From positions 62,001-126,000 of the forward strand of contig NZ_JAHLPP010000004.1 in assembly GCF_018917965.1 (NCBI RefSeq): a stretch of 64,000 bases of DNA, read 5' to 3'. The position numbers and the translations under genes are program-made. Shown piece by piece: positions 26,102 through 34,737 of the stretch. The first letter of the stretch is position 1, and each line of letters opens with the position of its first letter. The notes beneath the pieces are model-generated. The model was not told the DNA's origin and ran no database searches. It saw nothing but the letters and a program-made list of their open reading frames with translations. This DNA is from Pseudoflavonifractor sp. MSJ-37. Its GTDB lineage: Bacteria > Bacillota > Clostridia > Oscillospirales > Oscillospiraceae.

Positions 26102-29100
26102 ATGAAAAAACGGATCTGGGCCAGTGTGCTGACCCTGACCATGCTGCTGGGCCTGCTGCCCACCGCCGCGCTGGCGGAGGAGTATGTCCCGGATGATGCG
26201 GTGATCCCGTATTCTGAGGGCGGCGAAGCTGGTAGCGGCTCTGGCACGGAAGAGTCTGAGACCGGTCTGCCCAAGGCGGTGGATGGCGTCATCAAGCTGG
26301 AGAGTGGCGACTATACGCTCTCTGAGAATGTGACGGCCTCCATCGTGGTCCCGAGCAGCGTGACCGCTACGCTGGATCTGAATGGCAAGACGCTGACGAA
26401 TGCAAACGGTAAGCATACGATCGAGAATAAGGGTACCCTGACTGTTACTGATAGCAGTAACGGGAAGGGAAACGTTACGAACAATGCGGCTGGCCATGCT
26501 GCGCTGGCCAATCATCCTGATGCCGAGGCTACTTTGAAGGGCGGCAACTACAGCAATGCTCAGTGGTATACCATCAAGAACCTTGGAACGCTGACGATCA
26601 AGGATGGGACTTCTTTCACTACGACGGATAGTGGTTCCAGTATGATCGATACCGGCTGGTATGGGAACAAGGGGAATGACTTGGGTCTCGACTATCCAAC
26701 GAGTGCAACAGTTTCTCTTACCATTGATGGTGGTACATTCAGCGGCGGTATGAATACCGTTAAGAATGATGACTTTGGCGAGACTACCATCAATGGCGGT
26801 AAATTTTCCAATACGGTTGGCCCAGTGATCCTGAACTGGCATAAGATGACCATCAATGACGGTGAATTTAAGATCTCTGATGAGATCGCGAAACCTCTGG
26901 TCGCCAATGGATACCTGGATGAGACTGCCGATGCTGGACAGTTTACCATCAAAGGTGGAACGTTCACTGGGAAAAATTCCTTGTTTGGATACGGTGAAGG
27001 TAGCAAGAATGGCGGTACGCTCACCGTTGAAGCTGGTACCTTTACCGGTGGTATTCCGGGTACAGGCCTTCCCTACACCCTGACGGTCTCCGGCGGCACT
27101 TTCTCCAGCGATGTGTCTCGATATGTTGCTGAGGGATATGCCTGGAACGCCGACACCGGCATGGTCGGGAAATTCGAAGCCGTGGCCCAGATCGGCGAGG
27201 ATTTGTATCCCTCCCTGTCTGCGGCTGTGACAGCCGCAAAGGAGAACGATACCATCGTTCTCCTGAAAGATATTACTGTAAGAAAAGGTATCAGCGTCGG
27301 ATCCGAAAAGAAGATCACGCTGGATCTGGGTGGTCATACGCTGACCAGGTCTGGCGGCTTGGTACTGGATATTTATGGGGATGTGACCATCAAGAATGGC
27401 ATAGTCAAAATGACGGGCGTGCAAGGTACGGCAGCAATTTGGCTCAACGGTATTGCCAAACTGACCGTTGAGAAGAACGCGACCATCTCTGTATCTGAGA
27501 CTTCTGCTGACAACTGCTATGCTATCGCCCTGTATGAAGACTGTACAGCGGCTGAACTGACTGTGCGGGGCAAGCTTGAGGGCGGTAGCGGCGTTACTGT
27601 GAATGGCCTTGTCACGGACGAGAATGTTCAGAACAAGCTGATCGTCGATGGTGCGACCATCGATGCAGTCAATCATGGTATCTATCAGGCTGGCAATGCT
27701 ACGACGACATTTTCGGTCAATAACAGCACGATCAGCGGTTCGACTGGCATCGAAGTGCGTGCTGGCAATATTGAAGTGAATAATAGTACGATCACAGGCA
27801 ACGGTGCGTTTTCCTGTGTAAAAAATGGGGGTGGTACAACTACGACAGGCGTTGGCATTGCAATCGCCCAGCACACCACCGAACTGCCGATCGATGTGAA
27901 AATTGTTGGCGGCACCATTTCCGGTACTTATTCTGTCTATGAGGCAAATCCTCAGGAGAATGATGAAGAGTCCATCAAAAAGGTGAAGCTCTCCATCACC
28001 GGCGGCAATTTCAACGGTCCCGTTTACAGCAAGGATATCATCGGCTTCATCTCCGGCGGCAACTTCACCACGGATCCCACCGCCTACTGCGCCGAAGGTA
28101 AGGTCGGCGTTCTGACGGATCGGAAGGACTATCCCTTCACCGTTGGCAAGGCGGCGGAGACCGACGTCAAGCCCGCCACCGGCGATCCCGTCGTGGATGT
28201 CAAAGAGATCGAAGACAAACATCAGAACGACGCAAAGGCCGTGGCCGAGAGCGTGAAGGACACCACCGGTGTTCTGCCCGCCGCCGCCAATGGTGTGGTC
28301 AACAATGTGACGCAGAAGGAGAAGGACGCTGCTACGGAGGAAATCAAAAAGGATACCTCTATCGTTCCTCCTCCGCCTTCGACTCAGCCGAAGATCAACA
28401 TCTACGCCCAGACCTATCTGGATGTGAAGCCCAAGACCTATAAGACGGAGGATCCCAGTGCCACCGATGCGCCAGTGACCGAGATCTCCATGGACATCAC
28501 CCCCATGTACCGCGTGGTCGCCTCCACGGCAGAGCGGGCGGAGGACATCAAGGTCAAGGTAAAGGGCGAGACCACCGGCAGCGATTCGGCGAATGCCATC
28601 GTCTACGGCGATCCTCAGAAGCTCGAGATCAAGACCCCCATGACGATCAGCATCGAGCTGCCCAAGCTCTTCAAGGTGAACGAGAGCAAGGTCTATGTCC
28701 AGCACAAGGGCTATGAGTACACCGCCGAGGTCACCAACGGTGGCTCGACCGGCAAGACCGCGACCTTCACGAACCCCCACGGGTTCAGCCTCTTTACGGT
28801 GACCACCGTGCCCGCCGCGGTGGCCAAGATCGGTGACACCAGCTACACCACCCTTCAGGCCGCTGTGGATGCCGTGAGCGACAAGGGCACCATCGTGCTC
28901 CAGAAGGACAACAGCGAGACCATCACCGTCAGCCGTGCCGTGACCTTCACGCTCGAGAAGGACAGCAAGACCTTCAACGGCAAGATCGAGGCCGGTTCCG
29001 GCTACACGCTGAGCGAGAAGGATGGCGTGTACACCATCACGAAGCAGTCCTCCAGCTCCGGCGGTTCCTCCTCCGGCGGCAGCTCCGGCTCCTCCGGCTA

Positions 29101-29875
29101 TGCTGTCTCCGTCCCCGGCAAGGTGGACCACGGCACCGTGACCGTCAGCCCGAAGAACGCCAGCAAGGGCACCACCGTGACCGTCACGGTGAAGCCCGAC
29201 ACCGGCTATCAGCTCAAGGACCTGACCGTCACCGATAAGAACGGCAACAAGCTCGCCCTGACCGACAAGGGGAACGGCAAGTACACCTTCACCATGCCCA
29301 GCGGCAAGGTGAGCGTGTCCGCCTCCTTCGAGGCCATCCCCACTCCCGTGGCCCCCAAGACCACCTATGTGGACGTGCCCGACGGGATGTGGTACACCGA
29401 GGCCGTGGCGTATGTGACCGACAAGGGCATCATGTCCGGCATCGGTGATCAGAAGTTCGGTCCCGACGTGAAGCTGACCCGCGCCATGCTCATGACCATG
29501 CTGGCCCGTCTGGACGGCGTGGACACCACCGGCGGCTCCACCTGGTACGAGAAGGGCCGCGCGTGGGCCATGGAGAAGGGCGTGTCCGACGGCACGGATC
29601 CCGAGGGCACCATCACCCGCGAGCAGCTGGTCTCCATGCTCTACCGCTACGCCCAGTATAAGGGCTATGACGTGAGCGTGGGCGAGGACACCAACATCCT
29701 CAGCTATGCGGACGCCCAGAGCATCAGCGAGTGGGCCATGTCCGCCATGCAGTGGGCCTGCGGCGCCGGGGTCATCCACGGCACCAGCGACGTGACCCTC
29801 TCCCCGTTGTCCAGCGCCACCCGCGCGGAAGTGGCTGCCATGTTCCTGAACTACATGGAGCACGTGGCGAAGTGA
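26102..29875 (+). CDS. Secreted SLH-domain surface protein
   Basis: A 1257-residue exported protein. Signal peptide with cleavage after ALA at residue 25; the ATG at 26102 has an 11-base gap to AAAGGAG, whereas the in-frame ATG at 26093 is only two bases away. Residues of about 60-650 are Gly/Thr/Asn-rich repeats (TIDGGTFSGG, TINGGKFSNT, TVEAGTFTGG) suggesting a right-handed beta-helix. A Ser/Gly linker near 985-1000 precedes a bacterial repeat domain (GTVTVSPKNASKGTTVTVTV). Three S-layer homology modules (about 1089-1257; YVDVPDGMWYTEAVAYVTDK, LTRAMLMTMLARL, ATRAEVAAMFLNY) would anchor it to the cell wall. The segment 26400-27960 is visibly AT-richer than the ends. Confidence 0.92.
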   Translation: MKKRIWASVLTLTMLLGLLPTAALAEEYVPDDAVIPYSEGGEAGSGSGTEESETGLPKAVDGVIKLESGDYTLSENVTASIVVPSSVTATLDLNGKTLTNANGKHTIENKGTLTVTDSSNGKGNVTNNAAGHAALANHPDAEATLKGGNYSNAQWYTIKNLGTLTIKDGTSFTTTDSGSSMIDTGWYGNKGNDLGLDYPTSATVSLTIDGGTFSGGMNTVKNDDFGETTINGGKFSNTVGPVILNWHKMTINDGEFKISDEIAKPLVANGYLDETADAGQFTIKGGTFTGKNSLFGYGEGSKNGGTLTVEAGTFTGGIPGTGLPYTLTVSGGTFSSDVSRYVAEGYAWNADTGMVGKFEAVAQIGEDLYPSLSAAVTAAKENDTIVLLKDITVRKGISVGSEKKITLDLGGHTLTRSGGLVLDIYGDVTIKNGIVKMTGVQGTAAIWLNGIAKLTVEKNATISVSETSADNCYAIALYEDCTAAELTVRGKLEGGSGVTVNGLVTDENVQNKLIVDGATIDAVNHGIYQAGNATTTFSVNNSTISGSTGIEVRAGNIEVNNSTITGNGAFSCVKNGGGTTTTGVGIAIAQHTTELPIDVKIVGGTISGTYSVYEANPQENDEESIKKVKLSITGGNFNGPVYSKDIIGFISGGNFTTDPTAYCAEGKVGVLTDRKDYPFTVGKAAETDVKPATGDPVVDVKEIEDKHQNDAKAVAESVKDTTGVLPAAANGVVNNVTQKEKDAATEEIKKDTSIVPPPPSTQPKINIYAQTYLDVKPKTYKTEDPSATDAPVTEISMDITPMYRVVASTAERAEDIKVKVKGETTGSDSANAIVYGDPQKLEIKTPMTISIELPKLFKVNESKVYVQHKGYEYTAEVTNGGSTGKTATFTNPHGFSLFTVTTVPAAVAKIGDTSYTTLQAAVDAVSDKGTIVLQKDNSETITVSRAVTFTLEKDSKTFNGKIEAGSGYTLSEKDGVYTITKQSSSSGGSSSGGSSGSSGYAVSVPGKVDHGTVTVSPKNASKGTTVTVTVKPDTGYQLKDLTVTDKNGNKLALTDKGNGKYTFTMPSGKVSVSASFEAIPTPVAPKTTYVDVPDGMWYTEAVAYVTDKGIMSGIGDQKFGPDVKLTRAMLMTMLARLDGVDTTGGSTWYEKGRAWAMEKGVSDGTDPEGTITREQLVSMLYRYAQYKGYDVSVGEDTNILSYADAQSISEWAMSAMQWACGAGVIHGTSDVTLSPLSSATRAEVAAMFLNYMEHVAK

Positions 29876-29895
29876 ATCTCTCCCTCAGGGGAACA

Positions 29896-29930
29896 GACCG
29901 CCCCCGGCCGCAAGGCCGGGGGCGGTCTTT
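29896..29930. terminator. Terminator between SLH gene and GntR gene
   Basis: A perfect 14-bp stem (29896-29909 with 29914-29927) with a GCAA tetraloop and a short T run. Its position between convergent genes suggests use from both sides. Confidence 0.85.
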
Positions 29931-29946
29931 GTGTGTACGGGCTGGC

Positions 29947-30651
29947 CTACGGTCTCAGTACCATCGTAAGGTCCGCCTCGGGGCGGAAAAAGATGTCGCA
30001 GAAGGCCACGGGGAAGTCGGAGAGGTCGTAGAAGATCTCCTGCCACTCCATGAGGGCCTGACCGGCGGGAAGGTCCAGCGCGGCGTTGGCGTCCGGGTCG
30101 GCGCCGCACCCCAGATGGGCGGCGTAATAGGCGAAATCCCGGGCGCAATAGGCGGACACCCACTGGTAGAGGGATCGATTCGGGGCGGCGGGCTGGGGCT
30201 CCCGTTGGAAGAGCTCCACCGGCAGGCCGATCCGGCAGAACACCATGGGGGCCTCCCCCACGGTGTAGAGCCAGTCCTGCTCATAGACCTCCCCGCAGGG
30301 GACGGGGAAGCGGTCCGCCATAGCGGCCCGGCAGGGGCCCCGTCCGGCCCGGAGGGACCGGCAGGCCACGGGGCCGTCGCCGGTGTCCAGAAGCTGGAGG
30401 AGGTCGGCGGTCAGGTCCAGCCGCCGCCGGAGCTGGGCCACGGAGGGGTGGCCGAAATTGCCCTTCCCGTGGCGGCGGGTGACGTAGCCCTCTTTCATGA
30501 GAGCCTGAGTGGCCTCCCGGACCGTGGCGCGGCTGACGCCCAGACGGCGGGTCAGGTCCTCCTCCGGCTCCAGCCGGTTGGCCCCGGGGGCCATGTGGAG
30601 GATCTGATCCCGAAGGTAGTCATAGGTATGGTTCCAAAGCCGTTCCGGCAT
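29947..30651 (-). CDS. GntR family transcriptional regulator
   Basis: A 234-residue repressor-type protein. The N-terminal winged helix (about 1-70) has the GntR signature LTRRLGVSRATVREATQALM and the wing YVTRRHGKGNF. The C-terminal domain is most like the UTRA/HutC group in size. It is the last gene on the minus strand behind the amino-acid dehydrogenase genes (gap of 40 bases), so it is probably co-transcribed and self-regulating. The perfect palindrome at 33999-34014, next to the operon promoter, is the likely operator. The effector is expected to be the operon substrate, unknown. Confidence 0.88.
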   Translation of the reverse strand: MPERLWNHTYDYLRDQILHMAPGANRLEPEEDLTRRLGVSRATVREATQALMKEGYVTRRHGKGNFGHPSVAQLRRRLDLTADLLQLLDTGDGPVACRSLRAGRGPCRAAMADRFPVPCGEVYEQDWLYTVGEAPMVFCRIGLPVELFQREPQPAAPNRSLYQWVSAYCARDFAYYAAHLGCGADPDANAALDLPAGQALMEWQEIFYDLSDFPVAFCDIFFRPEADLTMVLRP

Positions 30652-30691
30652 GGGGATCGCCTTCTTTCAGGAGGATGGGGGCCGCCGGTCC

Positions 30692-31843
30692 TCACATCCG
30701 CCCCACCTGCCCCACGAAGGAGGACAGGTCCCAGGGGGCGGTGTCGCGGGTGACGAGCTGGGCCACGGTCTCGCCCACCACGGCGGAGACCACGGCGGCG
30801 CTCTTGAACCCGGCGGCCAGGATCAGGCCGGGGACGGGGGCCTTGCCGAACACCGGCTCGTTGGAGGGGGTGTAGGGGGAGGCGGTGACCCAGCTCCGCA
30901 GGATGTCGATCGGCTCCAGAGCGGGGAAAAACTCCAGGACCTTCCGCTTGATGTTGCGGCAGTGCTCGATGGAGGTCCGGTCCTGGCAGTCGTCGGCCAC
31001 GGCGGTGTGGGGCTTGGTGGTCTCGGCCAGCAGGATGTTGCCGTAGTGGCTCTGGCCGATGCACAGGGAGGTGACGGCCTTCTCCGGGTCGTGGGCCTCG
31101 GCGAAGAAGGCGGCGGAGGAGTAGTAGGTGTTCAGGAAGGGCGCGATCGCCTCGGTGGCGAAGGCCTCGGCCTTCACGGAGTAGACGGGCACGTCCAGTC
31201 CGGCGGTGGCGCAGAGGGCACGGGTGCCGGACCCGGCGGCCACGACCACATGCTCCGCCCGGATCTCTGATCCGTCGGAGAGGACCACGCCCACGCAGGC
31301 GCCGCCTTCCAGCAGGAGGGAGGCCACGGACACGTCCTCCCGGACGGTGAGGCCATGCTCCCGGCCCCGGCGGATCAGAGCGTACTGGTAGAAGAAAGGA
31401 TAGACCCGGCCCTGGAGGAACCAGGTGGCGGCCACGACCGCACCGGGGGCCAGGTTGGGCTCAGCGTCCCGGAGGGCCTGCCCCTCCAGCCAGCGGATGT
31501 CCAGACCGGCCTCTTTCTTCTCCGCGTAGAGCTTGCGGAGCTCCGGCAGATGCTCCTCCCGCTCGGCGGCGATCAGGGAGGAGTAGGGCTGATAGCCGAT
31601 GTCGGCGTCCAGCTCCTGCTCCATGGTCTGCATCCGCCGGAAACCGGCGAGGGTCAGGTCATAGCTCAGGCCCATGGAGGCGTCCTGCACCTGCACGTTG
31701 CCGAAGTTGGCCCCGGAGGCCCCCCGGGCGATGCCCTTCTCGTCCAGCAGGAGGGTCTTGACGCCGGCCTTCGCCAAAAAGTATCCGCAGGCACAGCCAA
31801 AATAGCCGCCGCCCACCACGATCGCGCCGTACCGCTCAGTCAT
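30692..31843 (-). CDS. FAD-dependent amino-acid dehydrogenase, DAO-family (beta) subunit
   Basis: A 383-residue flavoprotein of the D-amino-acid oxidase/glycine oxidase family. The dinucleotide fold YGAIVVGGGYFGCACGYFLA is at the N-terminus, followed by EKGIARGASGANFGNVQ and a C-terminal PGLILAAGFKSAAVVSAVVG FAD motif. GGGAGG eight bases before the ATG at 31841-31843 is preferred over an in-frame GTG at 31852. It overlaps the BFD-like gene by eight bases. With the other subunits it resembles D-hydroxyproline dehydrogenase, opine oxidase and HcnABC, which oxidise the alpha C-N bond of amino acids. The substrate cannot be read from sequence. Confidence 0.85.
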   Translation of the reverse strand: MTERYGAIVVGGGYFGCACGYFLAKAGVKTLLLDEKGIARGASGANFGNVQVQDASMGLSYDLTLAGFRRMQTMEQELDADIGYQPYSSLIAAEREEHLPELRKLYAEKKEAGLDIRWLEGQALRDAEPNLAPGAVVAATWFLQGRVYPFFYQYALIRRGREHGLTVREDVSVASLLLEGGACVGVVLSDGSEIRAEHVVVAAGSGTRALCATAGLDVPVYSVKAEAFATEAIAPFLNTYYSSAAFFAEAHDPEKAVTSLCIGQSHYGNILLAETTKPHTAVADDCQDRTSIEHCRNIKRKVLEFFPALEPIDILRSWVTASPYTPSNEPVFGKAPVPGLILAAGFKSAAVVSAVVGETVAQLVTRDTAPWDLSSFVGQVGRM

Positions 31844-32111
31844 GGCCGTCACCTCCCAGCGCGTCGATGCCGCAGGGCACCGTGGGGAAGCGGGGCTTGT
31901 CGGCCTCCAGAGTCTCGGGGGTCTGGACGCCCTCGCTCAGCAGGATCTGCTGGATGAGGCGGGCGCAGGTGCGGCCCTGACAGGCGCCCATGCCCGCCCG
32001 GGTGGCCCGCTTGACGGAGCTGACCGTGTGACAGCCCTGAGCGATGGCCCGGAGCACGTCGGCACGGGTGACTTCCTCACAGCGGCAGATCAGGATGTCC
32101 CGGTCGTCCAT
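31836..32111 (-). CDS. BFD-like [2Fe-2S] protein
   Basis: A 91-residue protein with the bacterioferritin-associated ferredoxin-like cluster motif: ICRCEEVTRADVLRAI at the start and GMGACQGRTC after about 30 residues, giving the four-Cys CxC...CxxxxC pattern of [2Fe-2S] BFD domains. Such domains occur as separate or fused parts of multi-subunit amino-acid dehydrogenases, where they pass electrons from flavin. It overlaps the next gene by eight bases and starts just after the ferredoxin gene stop. Confidence 0.87.
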   Translation of the reverse strand: MDDRDILICRCEEVTRADVLRAIAQGCHTVSSVKRATRAGMGACQGRTCARLIQQILLSEGVQTPETLEADKPRFPTVPCGIDALGGDGHD

Positions 32112-32112
32112 G

Positions 32113-32556
32113 TCAGCCCACCTCCCGTGTCAGCCGCTTCAGGAAGCGGACCTGTTCCCGGTACTCGGCCGGGAAGCGGAGGGTCACGAGGGCGGTCCGG
32201 TCGAAGGCGGGGCGCTGTTCCACCGCGTCCACCACAGCGGCGCAGACGGGCTGACCGAAGGCGTCCACGGCGGAGACCTCCTGCCCCACCACGGGCAGGG
32301 GGAGATATTCGTAGGGGAAGGTGACGGTGGCCTGCCCGTCCCCGGCGTCGGGGACCTGGAAGAAGATGGCCTGCCCCGGGCAGGCGGCCACGCAGAGCTT
32401 ACAGCCTACGCACTTCTCAGGGTGGAAGGTGGGGCAGTCCGTCAGATGCTCCATGGTGATCGCGCCGGTCTTGCAGGCGGTGGTGCAGGGGTCGCAGGGG
32501 ATCTGCTGGCGGCACTCCAGCAGGATGGTCCAGGGATGGGTCTTATTCGCCGACAT
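32113..32556 (-). CDS. 4Fe-4S dicluster ferredoxin subunit
   Basis: A 147-residue protein. Two cysteine sets are visible: LECRQQIPCDPCTTACKTGAI near residues 13-33 and CPTFHPEKCVGCKLCVAACPG near 41-61, arranged as for two [4Fe-4S] clusters. The C-terminal half is a beta-rich region without clear family. AGGAGG lies eight bases before the ATG at 32554-32556; the start overlaps the previous gene by 14 bases. Inferred role is electron transfer from the flavin subunits to an external acceptor. The longer upstream frame overlaps the FAD subunit gene and is not used. Confidence 0.85.
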   Translation of the reverse strand: MSANKTHPWTILLECRQQIPCDPCTTACKTGAITMEHLTDCPTFHPEKCVGCKLCVAACPGQAIFFQVPDAGDGQATVTFPYEYLPLPVVGQEVSAVDAFGQPVCAAVVDAVEQRPAFDRTALVTLRFPAEYREQVRFLKRLTREVG

Positions 32557-33649
32557 GATGACTGCCTCCTTCTCCTTTGGCGATGATCCGTTCCTTGCAG
32601 GCCAGACGCCGGGCGGCGTGGGCCCCGCTCCGCAGGGCGCGGAGGCTCTCCTGGAGGGTCTCCATCCGCTCCGCCCCGTCCGGCCGGGAGAAGCCAAGAG
32701 ACTGTGCGGCGTGGAGTCCGGCCAGACGGCCCTCCTCCAGCGCGGTGCTGGCCTCCTCGACGCCGGCCAGGTCGCCGCAGACGTACACCTCCGGGCAGGA
32801 GCTGCGCATACAGGCGTCGTGGATCGGGAGGATCCCGCCCAGCGCGCCCTCATAGGTGGTCTCACAGTGGAACATCCCGGAGATCTCGGCCCGGGGCGTC
32901 AGGCCCACGGCCAGCAGGATGGTATCCACGGCCAGCGTCTCCTCCGTACCGGGAATGGGGCGGAAATGGTCATCCACCTGGGCGATGACGGCCTCCTCCA
33001 CCCGGTCCCGGCCCCGGGCTTCGACGACGGTGTGGGAGGTGCGGACCGGCACTCCGGCCCGCCGGATCTTCCCGGCGTGGACCTGATAGCCGGTGATCTG
33101 GGGGGCGGCCTCCACCAGAGCGGCGATCTCCGCGCCGGCCTGCATGAGCTGATAGGAGACGATGAGCCCCACGTTGCCGGAGCCCACGGTGAGGATGCGC
33201 CGGCCCACCAGAGTCCCGTGGACGTTGCTGAAGGTCTGGGCGGCTCCGGCGGTCATGACGCCGGGGAGGGTCCAGCCGGGGAAGGCCAGGGCGTTCTCCT
33301 TGGCGCCGGTGGCCAGTACGGTCCGGCGGGCGGAGACGGGCTCCACGACTCCGTTCCGGAGGACGGCGGCGGAGCCGTCGTCCAGAAGGCCCAGCACCCG
33401 GCTGTCCAGCCAGGTCTCCACACCGGCCTCCTCCGCTTCCCGGAGGAGCTGATCGGCGATCTGGAAGCCACGGGCCCCGGCGTGGTGGGCCTTGGAGCCG
33501 AAGAACTTATGGATCTGCTTGTAGAGCTGTCCGCCGGCCTTGCGGTTCTCATCGGCCAGCAGGACCCGGGCGCCCGAGCGGGCGGCCTCGATAGCGGCGC
33601 CCAGCCCGGCCGGGCCGGCGCCTGTCACCAGGATGTCGGTCTCTTTCAC
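32543..33649 (-). CDS. FAD/NAD-binding (alpha) subunit of amino-acid dehydrogenase
   Basis: A 368-residue pyridine-nucleotide-disulfide-type oxidoreductase. It has an FAD motif at the start (DILVTGAGPAGLGAAIEAA), a second dinucleotide fold (ILTVGSGNVGLIVSYQLMQ), and the C-terminal ATG-type YVCGDLAGVEEASTALEEG. This is the HcnB/OoxA-like subunit. The start is a GTG at 33647-33649 that overlaps the stop of the [2Fe-2S] gene by four bases, with AAGGTGGG upstream. The frame continuing further upstream is only the shadow of that gene. Confidence 0.87.
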   Translation of the reverse strand: MKETDILVTGAGPAGLGAAIEAARSGARVLLADENRKAGGQLYKQIHKFFGSKAHHAGARGFQIADQLLREAEEAGVETWLDSRVLGLLDDGSAAVLRNGVVEPVSARRTVLATGAKENALAFPGWTLPGVMTAGAAQTFSNVHGTLVGRRILTVGSGNVGLIVSYQLMQAGAEIAALVEAAPQITGYQVHAGKIRRAGVPVRTSHTVVEARGRDRVEEAVIAQVDDHFRPIPGTEETLAVDTILLAVGLTPRAEISGMFHCETTYEGALGGILPIHDACMRSSCPEVYVCGDLAGVEEASTALEEGRLAGLHAAQSLGFSRPDGAERMETLQESLRALRSGAHAARRLACKERIIAKGEGGSHHVGE

Positions 33650-33963
33650 AGCACGCCCACCTTTCCCAGACCCTTCTGGGTCTCGATGGCCATGCCCTCT
33701 TCCAGAGGAGTGACGCAGGCGCGGACGTTGGGGCGGCCGTCTACGATGACCATACAGTCCGAGCACTGGCCGATGCCGCAGAAGAGGCTCCGGGGCTGGC
33801 CGTTTTTGGGCGTATGACGGAACACGGAGATACCGTTGTCCAGCAGGGCGGCGGCGATGGGCTGACCGGCCAGCCCGGTCAGCGGCCGGCCATCGAAGGT
33901 GAAAGCGACAGGCGGCCGGTCGGGATAGGCGACGATGGGATGGGCTTCGATATGGCGGCACAT
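33646..33963 (-). CDS. HcnA-like [2Fe-2S] ferredoxin (gamma) subunit
   Basis: A 105-residue protein with a Fer2_4-type ferredoxin domain: AFTFDGRPLTGLAGQPIAAA, then LFCGIGQCSDCMVIVDGRPN and RAC, giving the four plant-type [2Fe-2S] Cys ligands. GGAGGT nine bases before the ATG at 33961-33963 sets the start; the promoter and operator lie 36-90 bases upstream. It is the first gene of the operon. In HcnABC and D-hydroxyproline dehydrogenase the small [2Fe-2S] subunit likewise comes first. Confidence 0.9.
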   Translation of the reverse strand: MCRHIEAHPIVAYPDRPPVAFTFDGRPLTGLAGQPIAAALLDNGISVFRHTPKNGQPRSLFCGIGQCSDCMVIVDGRPNVRACVTPLEEGMAIETQKGLGKVGVL

Positions 33964-33998
33964 CAGTTGCAGACCTCCTTCAGGATATGCTTTGGCTA

Positions 33999-34014
33999 AG
34001 TTGTACGTACAACT
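33999..34014. promoter_or_regulatory. Palindromic operator, probably for the GntR regulator
   Basis: AGTTGTACGTACAACT is a perfect 16-base palindrome. It starts only a few bases downstream of the predicted transcript start of the dehydrogenase operon, where a bound repressor would block transcription. TTGTA/TACAA half-sites are common for GntR-family operators, and the operon encodes one GntR protein. Confidence 0.8.
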
Positions 34015-34024
34015 ATATGAGACG

Positions 34025-34053
34025 ATGATACACCTTCCACGGCTGTTTTGCAA
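34025..34053 (-). promoter_or_regulatory. Promoter of the amino-acid dehydrogenase operon
   Basis: On the minus strand TTGCAA (34048-34053) and TATCAT (34025-34030) are 17 bases apart. The start near 34018 places the palindrome at about +4 to +19. Confidence 0.78.
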
Positions 34054-34091
34054 GAGCGAAAAAGAATTTTTATTTGGGGGGGACATTCCTC

Positions 34092-34120
34092 TTGTGCCCT
34101 CTGACATCCGGTGGTAAACT
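34092..34120 (+). promoter_or_regulatory. Possible promoter of ridA
   Basis: TTGTGC (34092-34097) and TAAACT (34115-34120) are 17 bases apart; the overlapping TATAAA at 34120-34125 lacks a -35. The leader would be about 70 bases long. Confidence 0.5.
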
Positions 34121-34198
34121 ATAAAGTAGAGCGGCCGCGGCCAGGGGGGTCCCCTGTCTGCCGCGCTGGACATCATCTACTTAAGGAGGAACTTTCCT

Positions 34199-34567
34199 AT
34201 GAAGATCATCGCTACTGACCGCGCTCCCGGTGCTATCGGCCCCTACTCCCAGGGCTATGAGACCAACGGTCTCGTCATCACCTCCGGCCAGATCCCCGTG
34301 GATCCAGCCACCGGCACCGTGCCCGAGGGCATCGCCGGCCAGGCCGAGCAGAGCTGCAAGAACGTGGGCGCCATCCTGGAGGCCGCCGGCGTTGGCTTCG
34401 ACAAGGTCATCAAGACCACCTGCTTCCTGGCTGACATGGGCGACTTCGGCACCTTCAACGAGGTCTATGCCAAGTACTTCAGCTCCAAGCCCGCCCGCAG
34501 CTGCGTGGCCGTGAAGGACCTGCCCAAGGGCGTCCTGTGCGAGATCGAGGCGATCGCGGAGAAGTAA
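34199..34567 (+). CDS. ridA: RidA family imine deaminase
   Basis: A 122-residue protein of the RidA/YjgF family, which hydrolyses reactive 2-imino acids to 2-oxo acids. The start APGAIGPYSQGYETNGLVIT, the strand SGQIPVDPATG and the C-terminal ARSCVAVKDLPKGVLCEIEA are family signatures. The Arg in PARSCVAV binds the substrate carboxylate, and the Glu near the C-terminus (CEIEAIAEK) is also conserved. AAGGAGG is upstream of the ATG. It is divergent from the amino-acid dehydrogenase operon, whose imine product it could clear. Confidence 0.96.
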   Translation: MKIIATDRAPGAIGPYSQGYETNGLVITSGQIPVDPATGTVPEGIAGQAEQSCKNVGAILEAAGVGFDKVIKTTCFLADMGDFGTFNEVYAKYFSSKPARSCVAVKDLPKGVLCEIEAIAEK

Positions 34568-34600
34568 GGGCTTCCGATAAACGATGATATCCCCAGACTG

Positions 34601-34635
34601 AAAAGCGGCGCCCGCTCTAGCGGGCGCCGCTTTTT
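34601..34635 (+). terminator. Terminator after ridA
   Basis: A perfect 14-bp stem (34601-34614 with 34621-34634), loop CTCTAG, ending in five T residues. Confidence 0.93.
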
Positions 34636-34648
34636 GCCGGAGGACCTC

Positions 34649-34679
34649 TTTACAAGCGGGGCGGCGATCGTGCTATAAT
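34649..34679 (+). promoter_or_regulatory. Promoter of the LacI-family regulator gene
   Basis: TATAAT at 34674-34679 with TTTACA at 34649-34654 (19-base spacer) or TTACAA at 34650-34655 (18 bases). The strong -10 makes the location likely although the spacing is long. Confidence 0.6.
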
Positions 34680-34737
34680 AGCCGTGATGCCGTGATAGAG
34701 ATGGGACGGTGACGCCGTCTGGAAAGGAGGGGCTGTT

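Noticed and set aside
25835-29863. An open frame of more than 1,300 codons antisense to the SLH gene.
   Set aside because: It mirrors the codon structure of the sense gene, has no ribosome site of its own and gives low-complexity Gly/His/Ala text. The sense frame has a signal peptide and SLH domains.
34689-34702. GCCGTGATAGAGAT repeated exactly at 54473-54486, with a related GATAGAGATAAAA at 54478-54490 and 58137-58149.
   Set aside because: Repeats of 13-14 bases are expected by chance several times in 64 kb, and the contexts differ, so no shared function is claimed.
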